In this document: positions 5,991-6,459 of the stretch, piece by piece | Layout of the letters: each line of letters starts with the position of its first letter | How positions within the stretch are numbered: position 1 is the stretch's first letter | Assembly (NCBI GenBank): GCA_003671065.1 | Contig: QWPU01000190.1 | Span: 1-6,459, forward strand | Direction: 5' to 3' | From: Planctomycetota bacterium | GTDB taxonomy: Bacteria; Planctomycetota; Phycisphaerae; Phycisphaerales; SM1A02 | DNA length: 6,459 nucleotides | Notes under the pieces: generated by a model | Database searches by the model: none | Seen by the model: the letters and a program-made list of their open reading frames with translations, nothing else | What the model was told of the DNA's origin: nothing | Made by a program: the position numbers and the translations under genes

Positions 5991-6263
5991 CTTGCCGACT
6001 CCACTTGTGTGTGATCCGATTTCAGCCTCGCCGATTGGGAAGGCAGGCAGAGAGCCGTTGAGCGCGCGGTCATGGATAAGCAGCGCGAAGATTCCGAGCG
6101 CAACAAGTGCGAGCGCTGCGCGAACTCGCTTGGAATCAGTGCCGATTGGCTCGAATTGGTCCGCAAGCAGCGCCACGATCTGCCGCGTTTGACGGTCTGA
6201 CAACGCGTGACGCGGTGGGGTCGCTGCTGCCGTGAGCCATGGAATATGTGGGAGCCGATCCAC
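5991..6263 (-). other. In-frame open stretch upstream of the secreted protein
   Basis: From a GTG at 6263 the frame stays open into the secreted protein without a stop, adding 91 residues. The stretch reads like coding sequence: ALSDRQTRQIVALLADQFEPIGTD, then a hydrophobic span RAALALVALGIFALLIH (about 47-63). An in-frame TGA lies just upstream, and no ribosome binding site precedes the GTG. If translated as one protein, a membrane anchor would precede what looks like a normal signal peptide. It may be a remnant of another gene, a separate small membrane protein fused by loss of its stop, or untranslated leader that is open by chance. Confidence 0.35.
5999..6002 (-). promoter_or_regulatory. 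Ribosome binding site deciding the secreted protein start
   Basis: On the minus strand GGAG is followed by eight bases and then ATG at 5990. This spacing, together with the signal peptide beginning at that ATG, makes 5990 the preferred start over the GTG at 6263. Confidence 0.5.
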
Positions 6264-6302
6264 CGCGGAATCGTCGCGTCAATCAGCCGAGCGCGCAAGT
6301 CA

Positions 6303-6334
6303 CGGCACCCAAGGGTGCCGCTACCTTTGTAGCG
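6303..6334. repeat. Two abutting perfect hairpins
   Basis: The first hairpin pairs CGGCACC (6303-6309) with GGTGCCG (6314-6320) around a CAAG loop. The second pairs CGCTAC (6319-6324) with GTAGCG (6329-6334) around CTTT. They overlap by two bases. No T-run follows on either strand, so they do not look like a plain rho-independent terminator. They may be part of a 5' leader structure or operator for the minus-strand unit, or a REP-like element. Confidence 0.5.
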
Positions 6335-6355
6335 AAGATATCCACAAAAATGCAA
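6326..6355 (-). promoter_or_regulatory. Possible sigma-70-type promoter for the lectin/sigma unit
   Basis: On the minus strand TTGCAT (6355-6350), an 18-base spacer and TACAAA (6331-6326) resemble -35 and -10 boxes. It lies upstream of the secreted protein and sigma factor. The putative -10 falls inside the second hairpin. This is a consensus match by eye only, and planctomycete promoters often deviate. Confidence 0.25.
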
Positions 6356-6384
6356 CCGCTCCGGCACGGAAGTGATCGGAGCGG
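6356..6384. repeat. Inverted repeat in the divergent intergenic region
   Basis: CCGCTCCG (6356-6363) and CGGAGCGG (6377-6384) are exact inverted copies separated by 13 bases. Nearby GTGCGC (6385-6390) and GCGCAC (6409-6414) add a second, weaker pair. Located between the minus-strand unit and the plus-strand start at 6456, this could be an operator or leader structure. No gene is seen in 6264-6455. Confidence 0.4.
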
Positions 6385-6444
6385 GTGCGCGTTCATGCGC
6401 GGGGGGCTGCGCACGAAGGCCCGCGCGCCTACGCAGCGCGCGAT

Positions 6445-6450
6445 GAGGAG
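6445..6450 (+). promoter_or_regulatory. Ribosome binding site for a gene leaving the right edge
   Basis: GAGGAG (within TGAGGAGT) is five bases (TACTT) before an ATG at 6456, a near-ideal layout for a plus-strand start. Confidence 0.45.
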
Positions 6451-6455
6451 TACTT

Positions 6456-6459
6456 ATGT
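6456..6459 (+). CDS. Probable start of a divergent gene cut by the window edge
   Basis: Only the ATG and one further base are present, so the product is unknown. The call rests on the well-spaced GAGGAG site and on the intergenic character of the upstream bases. It would be transcribed away from the secreted lectin/sigma unit, sharing the 6264-6455 region as a divergent regulatory zone. Confidence 0.4.

Noticed and set aside
6303..6334. Rho-independent terminator
   Set aside because: The hairpins are good, but no T-run follows on either strand, and they lie upstream of both divergent starts rather than after a gene.

Overview
The window looks like a piece of a planctomycete chromosome, most likely from the Phycisphaerae/Phycisphaerales. 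This is inferred from the protein types seen: a secreted lectin-like protein ending in Asp/Asn-rich motifs and a dockerin-like double calcium loop, an ECF-like sigma factor of the divergent planctomycete kind, and a CPxCGY...CTECG zinc-ribbon membrane protein. Almost all genes lie on the minus strand; the exceptions are a compact two-gene cassette in the middle and a probable gene start at the right edge.

Reading in the minus-strand direction (right to left): an intergenic region with hairpins (about 6264-6455) separates a plus-strand start at 6456 from a minus-strand unit. That unit begins with a secreted C-type-lectin-like/dockerin protein (5211-5990, with an in-frame open stretch up to 6263). 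A sigma factor (4513-5214) follows, coupled by an ATGA stop/start overlap. A 78-base gap carrying 11-bp direct repeats leads to an EboD-type sugar phosphate cyclase, related to 3-dehydroquinate synthase (3130-4434), with an unexplained N-terminal extension.

A plus-strand pair follows: a small helical protein (2484-2723) overlapping an NTase-fold nucleotidyltransferase (2665-3126). It resembles a toxin-antitoxin-type or minimal-nucleotidyltransferase module. It sits between the eboD-like gene and the second minus-strand unit. That unit comprises a ~100-residue protein (2183-2485), EboB, a TatD-family metal hydrolase (1381-2181), a class I glutamine-amidotransferase-fold peptidase C26 hydrolase (677-1333), and a zinc-ribbon membrane protein running off the left edge (1-656).

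The main biological theme is a partial, rearranged ebo (EDB) locus. EboB and EboD are both recognisable, but neither EboC (UbiA-type prenyltransferase), EboE nor EboF is in the window. The two ebo genes are separated by an opposite-strand nucleotidyltransferase pair. Ebo clusters are known from cyanobacteria (export of scytonemin precursor), pseudomonads and eustigmatophyte algae, but their common product and chemistry are not settled. The C26 hydrolase, the small coupled protein and the membrane zinc-ribbon protein are candidate accessory parts of a planctomycete version. That link rests on gene order only.
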